The position numbers and the translations under genes were made by a program. A stretch of 64,000 nt of DNA from CALKJU01 sp046349355. Its GTDB lineage: Bacteria > Pseudomonadota > Alphaproteobacteria > Geminicoccales > Geminicoccaceae. Each line of letters opens with the position of its first letter. Within the stretch, counting starts at the first letter, position 1. The stretch is from the NCBI GenBank assembly GCA_046349355.1, contig JAXMCM010000014.1:1-64000 (forward strand), in the 5' to 3' direction. The notes beneath the pieces are model-generated. The model did not search any database and was not told the origin of the DNA. It saw only the letters and a list, made by a program, of their open reading frames with translations. This document shows, one piece after another, positions 8,583 to 15,987 of this stretch.

Positions 8583-9362
8583 ATGAACGTCGAGGCGGCG
8601 GCCCAGCTGCTGCGGCTGGCGCGGGCCCGGGGCGACCTTGTGCAGGATCTGCCGGAGGATTGCAGGCCGCGTCGCCTCGAGGAGGCGTACCCTATCCAGG
8701 ACGCGATCGTCGCCGCCGAGCCGGCGGCGCTGGCCGGCTGGAAGGTCGGTGCCACCTCGCGCGAGATCCAGCGCCTGTTCGGGATCGACGAGCCGGTCTA
8801 CGGGCCGGTGTTCCGCGATGGCGTGGTCGACAGTCCGGCCGTGCTCGACGCGTCGCGGTTTCGGCACCGGCTGGTGGAGAGCGAGCTCGCGTTCCGGTTC
8901 GTGCACGACCTTCCGCCCCGGGCCCGTGCCTGGACCCGGGAGGAGGTCGTGGCCGCGGTCGGCAGCGTGGCGCCGGCGTTCGAGCTGATCGAGCCGCGCT
9001 ATCCGGCCTTCCGGACGGACGACATCCCGCAGCTGACCGCCGACTGGTGCGGCAACGGCGGTGCCGTGCTGGGCGCGGCGGTGACCGACTGGCAGCGCCT
9101 CGACCTGCCCGGGCTGCCGGTGGCGCTGCGCTTCGACGGGGAGCTCCGGCAGCGCGGGACGGGCGCGCTGGTGCTGGGCGACCCCGTCGCGGTGCTGGTC
9201 TGGCTGGCCAATGCGCTGCAGCGGCGAGGCCAGGGCATCGCGCGCGGCCAGATCGTGCTGACCGGCACCATGACCGGTCTCCACGCGCTGCCGGCGGGTG
9301 CGGAGGCCGTCGCCACCTTCGACGGCATGGGCGACGTGGCCGTCCGCTTCGACACCCCCTGA
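8583..9362 (+). CDS. 2-keto-4-pentenoate hydratase / fumarylacetoacetate hydrolase-like protein
   Basis: A 259-residue protein of the FAH-fold hydratase group (MhpD/HpaH-like). The opening AYPIQDAIVAAEPAALAGWKVGATS, followed by QRLFGIDEPVYGPVF, matches the hydratases that add water to 2-hydroxypentadienoates in aromatic meta-cleavage. E-L-A-F-R-F and FELIEPRYP supply the acidic metal ligands, and VLTGTMTGLHAL is the usual C-terminal loop. No other meta-cleavage gene is nearby, so the true substrate is open. Start ATG 8583 has GGGGAG about 6 nt upstream. It lies between the GFA gene and the SDR gene on the same strand. Confidence 0.82.
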   Translation: MNVEAAAQLLRLARARGDLVQDLPEDCRPRRLEEAYPIQDAIVAAEPAALAGWKVGATSREIQRLFGIDEPVYGPVFRDGVVDSPAVLDASRFRHRLVESELAFRFVHDLPPRARAWTREEVVAAVGSVAPAFELIEPRYPAFRTDDIPQLTADWCGNGGAVLGAAVTDWQRLDLPGLPVALRFDGELRQRGTGALVLGDPVAVLVWLANALQRRGQGIARGQIVLTGTMTGLHALPAGAEAVATFDGMGDVAVRFDTP

Positions 9363-9429
9363 CGCCGCGGTGGCGGCAGGATGGCGGGCACCCTAGGCTG
9401 CGCCGCGGCTGCAGCTTCGAGGAATCGGC

Positions 9430-10194
9430 ATGTCCCGGCCCGACGCCCGAACGGCGCTCGTCACCAACGCCACCGGCTTTGCCGGCCCGCCGGCGGTCGA
9501 GGCGCTGCGCGGTGCCGGGTTCCGCGTGCTCGTCCATGACACGGCCTTTGCCGACGGCGAGGCGTGGGCGCGCTTCGCCGACGGCCGCGACGGCATCGAG
9601 CCGATCGCCGCGACCGAGCCGGAGGCGGTGCTGGCCGAGGCGGTGGCGCGGGGCGGGACGCTCGCCGCCGTGGTCAGCAACGACCATTATCCGGCGAAGG
9701 CCTATCCGCCGGACGAGGCGCCGGTCGATGCCTTGCGCGGCAACTACGCGGCGCTGGTGGAGTGGCCGTTCCGGCTGGTGCGGGCGGCCCTGCCGGTGCT
9801 GCGGGCGGCGGGCGGCGGCAATGTGGTGATGATCACCTCGAACCGGACGCGGCTGCCGCTGGCCGGCAGCGCCTTTCCGGACGCGGCGCGGGCGGCGGTC
9901 AACGCCATGGTCCGCTCGCTGGCGATCGACTGCGCTGCCGACGGCATCGTCGTCAACGCGGTGGCGCCCAACTTCCTCTACAGCGAGGCCTACTACCCGA
10001 AGGCGTTCTTCGTCGCGACGGAGGCCGGCCGGGCCTATGTCCGGCAGGCGGTGCCGGTGGGCCGGCTGGCCGACCCGGCGGAGATCGGCGAGGTGATCGC
10101 CTTTCTGGCGACCGTGCGGACGCGGTTCCTGACCGGCGCCATCGTCGACTTCTCGGGCGGGTGGCCGGCCGGGCCGGCGCGGCCGGCGGGGTGA
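9430..10194 (+). CDS. Halohydrin dehalogenase-like SDR protein lacking the catalytic Tyr
   Basis: A 254-residue Rossmann-fold protein that resembles halohydrin dehalogenases more than ordinary SDR oxidoreductases. The NAD glycine motif is replaced by T12-x4-F17-x-G19, the dehalogenase signature. VSNDHYP and the C-terminal APNFLYSEAYYP ... VPVGRLADPAEIGEVIAFLA ... GAIVDFSGGWP line up with HheC-type proteins. These enzymes use a Ser-Tyr-Arg triad (S-x12-Y-x3-R) to release halide from vicinal haloalcohols. Here S137 and R154 are in place, but the Tyr position is Pro150, next to Phe149. Classical activity is therefore doubtful, and it may bind a ligand or catalyse something else. It is the last gene before a likely terminator. 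Confidence 0.8.
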   Translation: MSRPDARTALVTNATGFAGPPAVEALRGAGFRVLVHDTAFADGEAWARFADGRDGIEPIAATEPEAVLAEAVARGGTLAAVVSNDHYPAKAYPPDEAPVDALRGNYAALVEWPFRLVRAALPVLRAAGGGNVVMITSNRTRLPLAGSAFPDAARAAVNAMVRSLAIDCAADGIVVNAVAPNFLYSEAYYPKAFFVATEAGRAYVRQAVPVGRLADPAEIGEVIAFLATVRTRFLTGAIVDFSGGWPAGPARPAG

Positions 10195-10198
10195 GGGT

Positions 10199-10224
10199 GG
10201 GTGGCGCCAGCCGCCCTATTTCTT
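10199..10224 (+). terminator. Hairpin terminator after the SDR gene
   Basis: A stem GGGTGGC / GCCGCCC (7 bp, one G-T pair) with loop GCCA is followed by the T-rich run TATTTCTT. It sits between two convergent genes and reaches the stop codon of the methyltransferase gene on the other strand. The T-run fits termination of the plus-strand transcript. Confidence 0.5.
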
Positions 10225-10932
10225 GCGCAGCACGAAGGCGATGAAGTTCAGATAGCGCAGGGCGCCGGCGGCGACGGCCTTGCGGTCGTTGATCGCGACG
10301 GGATGGTCCTGGCGCAGCCAGTCGGCCCAGAGATCCTCGTTGCCGTCCATCGCGCGGATCGAGAGCAGCTCGGCGTCGCGGCTGGCCTGCAGCGTCCGGG
10401 TCCACCAGGCGATGTCATGCAGGCAGGCCAGCTGCGCGGGTGTCCAGGAGAGCAGCAGCGCTTCCGGCAGGTTGTCGTGGCAGTCCTGGCGCAGGCCGGG
10501 AACGCAGATGTGGAGGTAACCGCCGCTGCGGACGAAGGGCAGCAGGCCGGCGTCGAGGTAGGCGGGGTCGCGGCCCCAGTAGGTGTAGGCGTCCGTGCTG
10601 ACGACGGCGTCGAAGAAGTCCCTGGCGAAGGGCAGCGCCCGGGCGTCGGCCCTGACCGGGACGATCTGCTCGCGGCCGAGGCCCATGGCCTCGAAGAACG
10701 CCCGGTTGTCGTCGGGGTCGCTCCACAGGTCGGTGGCGTAGACGGTGAAGCCGTATTCCCTGGCGAGCATGACGCTGGTCAGGCCCCGGCCGCTGCCGAG
10801 GTCGCACACCCGGCTGCCGGCCGGGATGCGATGGCCCTCGAGCATCTCCTCCTGCAGCTTGCACGGGTTCGGGCCCAGGACCCGGGCGAGCAGCTCGGGC
10901 GTGCCGTAGGCGCGGCTCCTGACATAGTCCAT
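10216..10932 (-). CDS. Class I SAM-dependent methyltransferase
   Basis: A 238-residue cytoplasmic enzyme. The SAM-binding motif I is VCDLGSGRGLTSV (about 42-54), followed by the acidic end of strand 2, YATDLWSD, and the motif II-like FDAVVSTDAYTYWG. This order fits small-molecule methyltransferases of the Methyltransf_11 type. C-terminal residues 160-238 contain the Trp-rich WADWLRQD stretch. The acceptor is unknown. It is the last gene of a minus-strand run; a GNAT gene ends 10 bp upstream. Confidence 0.85.
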   Translation of the reverse strand: MDYVRSRAYGTPELLARVLGPNPCKLQEEMLEGHRIPAGSRVCDLGSGRGLTSVMLAREYGFTVYATDLWSDPDDNRAFFEAMGLGREQIVPVRADARALPFARDFFDAVVSTDAYTYWGRDPAYLDAGLLPFVRSGGYLHICVPGLRQDCHDNLPEALLLSWTPAQLACLHDIAWWTRTLQASRDAELLSIRAMDGNEDLWADWLRQDHPVAINDRKAVAAGALRYLNFIAFVLRKK

Positions 10933-10942
10933 GGCGGGGACG

Positions 10943-11437
10943 CTACAGCGCCCGCTCCATCGCCACGGTGAGCGCCGCCAGGCCCTCGGGGGGCGGGCGG
11001 AAGAAGGGGCAGCGGCGGAAGGCGTGGCGGGCGTAGAGGCGGATGGCGGCGTGCATGAAGGTGGCGGTCTCGAGGCGGGCGTGGCGGTAGCCGTCGGCGC
11101 GCATGCCCGCGAGGACCGCGCCGACCAGCCGGTCGCCGATGCCGCTGCCGCGCATGGCCTCGGTGACGAAGACCTTGCCGAGCTCGGCGATGCCGGGCGC
11201 CAGCGGCCACCAGGCAGCGCTGCCGACGATGGCGCCGTCGGTCTCGGCCAGCAGCAGGCCGGCGCCGGGGGCCTGCAGCGCCGCGGTGTCGTCGGCGTAG
11301 TAGGCGGCCCGGACCGCCTCGGCCGGGCAACCCTCGGCCACGGACATCGCCACGTCCCATTCGGCCATGACCGCCTGCAGGGCCGCGAAGGCGGCGAGGT
11401 CGGCGCCGGACGCGGCGGGACGGATGGTGACGGCCAG
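10943..11437 (-). CDS. GNAT family N-acetyltransferase
   Basis: An acetyltransferase of about 164 residues. Motif A, the acetyl-CoA pyrophosphate loop, is VFVTEAMRGSGIGDRLV, and motif B follows as LETATFMHAAIRLYARHAF. The first strand, AVTIRPAASGADLAAF, must be included, but the only plausible start there is CTG 11437, 12 nt after the stop of the preceding gene. No ATG, GTG or TTG is available in frame close by, so the start is uncertain; an internal ATG (MAEWDVAMS) would remove strand 1. Coupled translation from the deacetylase gene upstream is likely. The substrate is unknown. Confidence 0.8.
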   Translation of the reverse strand: MAVTIRPAASGADLAAFAALQAVMAEWDVAMSVAEGCPAEAVRAAYYADDTAALQAPGAGLLLAETDGAIVGSAAWWPLAPGIAELGKVFVTEAMRGSGIGDRLVGAVLAGMRADGYRHARLETATFMHAAIRLYARHAFRRCPFFRPPPEGLAALTVAMERAL

Positions 11438-11448
11438 CGGCGGCGACC

Positions 11449-12336
11449 CTAGGCGGTGCCGCCCCGCATCGCCCGGCCGAGCTCGCGGAAGCCGACCATG
11501 TGCAGGCCGCGCTCCCGGACCCGGGCGATGAACGCCTCGTCCTGGAACAGGCGCCACTCGTCGGTGCGGCAGTAGTAGCGGTCGGGGTCGATGGTCTCGA
11601 TGTCGCCGGGGCGGTTGGGGTGGAGCGAGAGGAAGGTGAGGCCCGGGCCGATGCGGTCGATGATCGATTCGTAGACGGCGCGATGGCCGGCGCTCGGGAT
11701 CCAGGGGGTCTCGATGCCCTCGGGGAAGATCGGGTTGCCGCGCGCCTCGAGGCGGCGGACGCTGCGCTCCATCACCTCCTGCTCGCGGGCGTTGGCGGCC
11801 TTGGCGGCGTCGCCGTTCCAGAACTTCGTGTAGAGCACCGGCAGGTCGAGCTCCTCGCCGAGCTGCAGGTAGATGTCGATGAACTCGGGCGCGAACACCG
11901 TGCCCATGTGGGCGTCGAGGTGGGTGGCCCTGATGCCGGCCTTCCGCACCGCCTCGACCTGCAGGCGCAGCTCGTCCTCGACCGCCTTCGGGTCGGCGTG
12001 CTCGCGGACTTCCTTGGCGGAGCGCCACATGTAGCCGTCGCCGTCGACGAGGCCGGTCGCCGGCGAGGTGCCGAGCAGCGGCCGCCAGCGGTAGGTGTTG
12101 CGCTCGCTGGTCAGGGTCAGGTGGATGCCGATGTCGAGGTCCGGGCGCCGCGCGGCGATCTCGGCGACCTCGAGGAACCAGGGGCAGGGCACCATCACCG
12201 AGCTGCAGGTGACGACGCCTTTGCCGACGAGGTCGAGGAACGCCATGTTGGCGCCGTGGCACATGCCGATGTCGTCCTGGTGGCCGACGACGATCTTCGC
12301 GTCCTCGGGCAGTCCCAGCTTGGCGGCGAGGCTCAT
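11449..12336 (-). CDS. YdjC/ChbG-family carbohydrate deacetylase
   Basis: A 295-residue protein of the ChbG/YdjC (HpnK-like) deacetylase family, which removes acetyl groups from N-acetylated sugars with a metal held by Asp and His residues. The expected signatures are present: GHQDDIGMCHGAN near the N-terminus, IGIHLTLTSE around residue 75, and THLDAHMGT at about 125-135. ATG 12336 is preceded by GGGAGA. Upstream come an MFS carrier and a DeoR-type sugar regulator, so a regulated sugar uptake and deacetylation unit is plausible. That link is inference from context. Confidence 0.85.
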   Translation of the reverse strand: MSLAAKLGLPEDAKIVVGHQDDIGMCHGANMAFLDLVGKGVVTCSSVMVPCPWFLEVAEIAARRPDLDIGIHLTLTSERNTYRWRPLLGTSPATGLVDGDGYMWRSAKEVREHADPKAVEDELRLQVEAVRKAGIRATHLDAHMGTVFAPEFIDIYLQLGEELDLPVLYTKFWNGDAAKAANAREQEVMERSVRRLEARGNPIFPEGIETPWIPSAGHRAVYESIIDRIGPGLTFLSLHPNRPGDIETIDPDRYYCRTDEWRLFQDEAFIARVRERGLHMVGFRELGRAMRGGTA

Positions 12337-12425
12337 CGGCCGATCTCCCTGACCCTGATGCTGCGGCGGATGGTGGCGATCCCGGCCGGCTTCGGCAACC
12401 GCAGCCGGCGCATGCGTGCGGGGCG

Positions 12426-13559
12426 TCAGACGCGCACGGCGGGCCGGGCCAGCAGCGGCACCAGGGCCGCCAGCGCGGCCAGCAGCCAGAAGGCGGTGGG
12501 CAGGCTCGTCGCATGCGCGGCGAAGCCGATCAGCGCCGGGCCGGCGAGGATGCCGGCATAGCCCGTGGTGGTCACCGCCGCCACGGCGAGGCCGGCCGGC
12601 ATCGCCGTCTGCTGCCCGGTGAGGCTGACCAGCACCGGCACGATGTTGGAGGCGCCGAGGCCGACGAGGATGAAGCCGGCCAGCGCCAGCGGCGGCCACG
12701 GCACCGTGAGCAGCACGACGAAGCCGGCGACGGTGAGCAGGCCGCCCAGCAGCAGCACGCGCTCGCTGCCGAAGGCGGTGACGATGCGGTCGCCGGTGAG
12801 CCGGCCGGTGGCCATGGCGACGGCGAACAGGACGTAGGCGATGCCGGCGCGCGGCTGGGCGACGAGGTCGCGGGCGACGACCAGCAGGGCCCCCCAGTCG
12901 AGGATCGCCCCCTCGAACAGGAAGGTGATGCCGGCGAGGAAGGCCAGCACGAGGACGACGCCGCGCGGGGCGGCGAAGGGCATGGCCTCGCCGCCGCGGG
13001 CGCGCAGCAGGCGCGGCCAGGCCAGCGCCAGCGCCAGCAGCGCCACGGCACTGGCCACCAGGGCCGCCACCAGCGGCGTGGCGCCGGTCGCCAGCACGGC
13101 GGTGACCCCGCCCGAGCCGGCGAGGCCGCCGACGCTGAACAGGCCGTGGAAGCCCGACATCAGCGGCCGGCCGGCGGCCCGCTCGACCTCGATGCCGTGC
13201 ACGTTCATGGCGACGTCGATGGTGCCGAGCGACGCGCCGAAGGCGAGCAGGGCCGCGGCCAGGACCAGCGCGTGGGTGGTGGTGGCGAGCAGCGGCAGCA
13301 GCAGGACGAGGCCGAGGCCGCCGGCCAGGATCATCGGCCGGCTGCCGATGCGGGCGCTGAACCAGCCGGTCGCCGGCATGGCGACGATCGAGCCGATGCC
13401 GAGGCAGAGCAGGAGCAGGCCGAGGCGGCCGTCGTCGACGCCGACATTGGCCTTGGCGAAGGGCACCAGCGGCGCCCAGCCGGCCATGCCGAAGCCGGCG
13501 GCGAAGAAGGCCAGGCGGGTGGCGAGGCGCGTCGACGCGCTGTCGGCGGTACGATCCAC
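12426..13559 (-). CDS. MFS transporter
   Basis: A 377-residue carrier with about 12 hydrophobic segments, starting at GTG 13559 (AGGAA 6 nt upstream). Features of the major facilitator superfamily include AGFGMAGWAPLVPFAKANVG in helix 1 and the loop 2-3 motif TGWFSARIGSRP. MNVHGIEVERAAGRPLMSGFHGLFSVGG is a stretch typical of the YbjJ/FucP-like sugar or efflux carriers. The next gene downstream is the deacetylase; upstream, 23 bp away, is the DeoR regulator. The substrate is not visible, but the neighbours suggest a sugar derivative. Confidence 0.88.
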   Translation of the reverse strand: MDRTADSASTRLATRLAFFAAGFGMAGWAPLVPFAKANVGVDDGRLGLLLLCLGIGSIVAMPATGWFSARIGSRPMILAGGLGLVLLLPLLATTTHALVLAAALLAFGASLGTIDVAMNVHGIEVERAAGRPLMSGFHGLFSVGGLAGSGGVTAVLATGATPLVAALVASAVALLALALAWPRLLRARGGEAMPFAAPRGVVLVLAFLAGITFLFEGAILDWGALLVVARDLVAQPRAGIAYVLFAVAMATGRLTGDRIVTAFGSERVLLLGGLLTVAGFVVLLTVPWPPLALAGFILVGLGASNIVPVLVSLTGQQTAMPAGLAVAAVTTTGYAGILAGPALIGFAAHATSLPTAFWLLAALAALVPLLARPAVRV

Positions 13560-13582
13560 GAGGGTTCCTGCGGTGAAGGCGT

Positions 13583-14362
13583 TCAGGGGGCGTCGGCGAG
13601 GTGGACGGCGATGCCGGCGGTGCGCAGGGCGGCGACCAGCGGCGGCGGGGCGTCGGGCTCGAGCACGAGCTCGCGGATCTCGCCCAGCCGGCCGATGGCG
13701 AAGGGGGCGGTGGTCTCGAGCTTGGCCGTCGTCATCGGCAGCGCGACCGGGACGCCGAGGTCGAGCAGGCTGCGCTTGAAGTCGACGTCGGCCATGTCGA
13801 AACCGGCAAGACCGTGCATCATCGAGAGGGCGCAGGCCCCGAGGAAGCAGCGGTCGAAGCGGAAGCGGCGCAACTCGGCGATGGCCCGGGCGTCGGTGCA
13901 GCCGCCGACGGCGGCGTTCACCCGGCCGCCGAGCAGGACCAGGGTGAGGTCGTCGCGCCCGGCCAGGGCGGCGGCGGCCGGGACCGAGTTGGTGACCACG
14001 GTCAGGCCGAGGCCGGCGGGCAGGAGCGCGGCGATGCGGGCGGTGGTGCTGCCGGTATCGAGGAACAGGGTCTGGCCGCGCTCGACGAGGGCGACGGCCC
14101 GGCGGGCGAGGGCGTCCTTGCGGTCGCCGGCCTCGGCGAGGCGCTCGGCGAGCGGCGCCGAGGCCGCCGGAACCGGCAGGGCGCCGCCATAGACGCGCCG
14201 GCACAGGCCGTCGGCGGCGAGGGCCCGCAGGTCGCGGCGGATGGCATCCTCGGACATGCCGAACTCGGCGGCCAGCGCGGCGGCGACCACCGGCTCGCCA
14301 CGGGCGAGGCGGCCGGCGATCTGGCGGCGGCGGCCGAGCGGCAGGGCGACCTCATCGGGCAT
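13583..14362 (-). CDS. DeoR/GlpR family transcriptional regulator
   Basis: A 259-residue repressor-type protein. Residues about 5-60 are the DeoR winged helix (GRRRQIAGRLARGEPVVAAA, then EFGMSEDAIRRDLRAL, then GLCRRVYGGAL). The rest is the sugar-phosphate sensor domain, with LFLDTGSTT, VVTNSVPAA and LLGGRVNAAVGG. Such regulators respond to phosphorylated sugars. ATG 14362 is the only in-frame start, since a TGA lies five codons upstream. A 36-bp concentric palindrome covers this start codon, suggesting autoregulation. It leads the MFS-deacetylase genes, which it probably controls. Confidence 0.9.
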   Translation of the reverse strand: MPDEVALPLGRRRQIAGRLARGEPVVAAALAAEFGMSEDAIRRDLRALAADGLCRRVYGGALPVPAASAPLAERLAEAGDRKDALARRAVALVERGQTLFLDTGSTTARIAALLPAGLGLTVVTNSVPAAAALAGRDDLTLVLLGGRVNAAVGGCTDARAIAELRRFRFDRCFLGACALSMMHGLAGFDMADVDFKRSLLDLGVPVALPMTTAKLETTAPFAIGRLGEIRELVLEPDAPPPLVAALRTAGIAVHLADAP

Positions 14363-14392
14363 AACCGTGCAATATCATGCACCATCATGCCC
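14357..14392. promoter_or_regulatory. Concentric palindrome over the DeoR-family gene start (candidate operator)
   Basis: Outer arms GGGCAT (14357-14362) and ATGCCC (14387-14392) and inner arms GTGCA (14367-14371) and TGCAC (14378-14382) share one centre. The outer left arm contains the start codon of the regulator gene. This two-fold symmetry fits binding by the regulator itself. Confidence 0.5.
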
Positions 14393-14420
14393 GTCCAGCG
14401 ACCGCGGACCGCGGCGGGCG

Positions 14421-15263
14421 TCAGGCCAGGGCGACGCCGAGGACGGCCTCCTGCAGGGCGCTGCCGGATCGCTCCAATTCCTCGATGACGGTGAAGTGGT
14501 TGGTGCCCGGCACCTCGAGATACGGGGCGCCGTAGGCCTCGGCATAGGCGTGCGACTGGCGGCGGAACTCGGACGATTCGTCGCCGCCGACGGCGATGGT
14601 GGCCGGCGGGCGGTGCGCCGGGACGTGGCGGATCGGGCTGTTGCGGTGCACCTGCGCCCAGTCGAACTGCAGGGTCGGCTGCAGGTAGGAGAACGGGAAC
14701 GGGGCGAGGTCGAAGAGGCCGCTGATCGGCACGCCGCCCTTCAGCGTGTCGGCGGGCAGGCCGTAGACACCCTCCCAGTCGGTCGACAGCGCCATGGCGG
14801 TGAGGTGGCCGCCGGCGGAGTGGCCGGAGATCGACAGGCGGGCCGGATCGCCGCCGAAGCTGCGGGCGTGCTCGTGGGTCCAGGCGACCGAGGCGCGGAC
14901 CTGGCGGACGATCTCGTCGATGGTGACGAACGGGCAGAGCGCGTAGTTGACGACCACCACGGCGATGCCGCGGGCGGTCAGCGGCGGGGCGACGAAGCTG
15001 TGCTCGCGCGCCGAGAAGCGCCGCCAGTAGCCGCCATGGACGAAGACGTGCACCGGCGCGTCGCGGCCGGCCGGGAAGATGTCGAGATATTCTTCCTTGG
15101 TCGGGCCGAACTTGACGCCGAGGCGGACGCCGTCGGCGGCGCGCGCCTGCTCGCTGCGCGCGATCCAGCCCTCGATGACCTTCGGTGCGGTCGGCACCGC
15201 CGCCATCGGGTTGTACTCGCGGTCGATCTCGTCCTGCGTGGTGAAGTCGCGATAGAGCTTCAT
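14421..15263 (-). CDS. Alpha/beta hydrolase (arylformamidase/esterase-like)
   Basis: A 280-residue cytoplasmic hydrolase. The oxyanion motif HGGYWRRF lies near residue 75 and the nucleophile elbow GHSAGGHL near 147, as in kynurenine-formamidase-like and hormone-sensitive-lipase-like enzymes. The late GTNHFTVIEEL carries the likely catalytic His, with an Asp in VGGDESSEF. It probably cleaves a formamide or ester. Its ATG overlaps the stop of the TetR gene by four bases (ATGA), so both are made together, and the TetR protein likely controls it. Confidence 0.85.
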   Translation of the reverse strand: MKLYRDFTTQDEIDREYNPMAAVPTAPKVIEGWIARSEQARAADGVRLGVKFGPTKEEYLDIFPAGRDAPVHVFVHGGYWRRFSAREHSFVAPPLTARGIAVVVVNYALCPFVTIDEIVRQVRASVAWTHEHARSFGGDPARLSISGHSAGGHLTAMALSTDWEGVYGLPADTLKGGVPISGLFDLAPFPFSYLQPTLQFDWAQVHRNSPIRHVPAHRPPATIAVGGDESSEFRRQSHAYAEAYGAPYLEVPGTNHFTVIEELERSGSALQEAVLGVALA

Positions 15264-15898
15264 GCTGCCTCCCCCGGCCCGTGCGGCGGAGAGTCGGGGC
15301 CGGCGGGAGTGGTGTCAATCGCGGGGTCCGGCGCGACGAGGCGCCGGGCAGCAGCGGCGGCGGCCTGCGCATAGCTGCGGTCACCGTGGATCAGCATCAG
15401 GGCCGATGTGCCTTCGAGGAGCAGGACCAGCTCGCGGGCGCGTGCCGCGGCATCGGCAACGCCGGCTTGCCCCAGCCGGCCGGCGAGCCAGGCCTCGACC
15501 GCCGCCTTGTGCCGCGCGGCGATGGCGCGCGCCGGATGCCCGGGAAGATCGGCGAGCTCCATGACGAGCCGCGTGAAGCCCGCACCGGTCCAGCGCGGCG
15601 TCGCCGCCCAGGATCCGAGCTCGGCGAACAGCTGGCCGACGATGGCGCCCGGGTCGCCCTCCAGCCGGTCACCCCAGGCTCGGATACGCGCCAGCGCCAG
15701 CGCGTGCTGGTCCTCGAGCACCGCGGCCAGCAACGTGTCCTTGCTGGCGAAGTGGCGATAGAGGGTCCGCTTGGTCAGCCCGGCGGCCGCAGCGATCTCG
15801 TCGACCCCGACCCGGCCGATGCCGCGCGCATAGAACAGGGCATAGGCGGCATCGAAGATGCGGCGGCGCGTGGCCGTGGACGAGCGCGGCAAGGCCAT
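15260..15898 (-). CDS. TetR/AcrR family transcriptional regulator
   Basis: A 212-residue regulator starting at ATG 15898 (MALPRSSTATRRR). The helix-turn-helix is TRRRIFDAAYALFYARGIGR, VGVDEIAAAAGLTKRTLYRHF, KDTLLAAV. The C-terminal helical half would bind a small ligand. The start codon is preceded by GGAG at very short distance and by a TATACT hexamer, so the leader is short. It is divergent from the flavoprotein gene at 15988 and overlaps the hydrolase gene, so it likely governs both sides. Confidence 0.9.
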   Translation of the reverse strand: MALPRSSTATRRRIFDAAYALFYARGIGRVGVDEIAAAAGLTKRTLYRHFASKDTLLAAVLEDQHALALARIRAWGDRLEGDPGAIVGQLFAELGSWAATPRWTGAGFTRLVMELADLPGHPARAIAARHKAAVEAWLAGRLGQAGVADAAARARELVLLLEGTSALMLIHGDRSYAQAAAAAARRLVAPDPAIDTTPAGPDSPPHGPGEAA

Positions 15899-15908
15899 CT
15901 CCGTGCGC

Positions 15909-15931
15909 AAAGTATACCCACTAGTGACTTT
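15909..15931. promoter_or_regulatory. Divergent promoter/operator region of the TetR gene
   Basis: The 89-bp gap between the divergent TetR and flavoprotein genes has an AT-rich island unlike its surroundings. It holds the perfect palindrome CACTAGTG (15919-15926) flanked by AAAGT (15909-15913) and ACTTT (15927-15931). On the minus strand a TATACT hexamer overlaps it. It is a fair candidate for the TetR binding site and the minus-strand -10 element; the arms are not all concentric, so the exact operator is uncertain. Confidence 0.4.
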
Positions 15932-15987
15932 ACCAGCGATGCGTCCGGCCGGCACATGATCATCCGTTCGGGTCGGGGAGGACGGCG

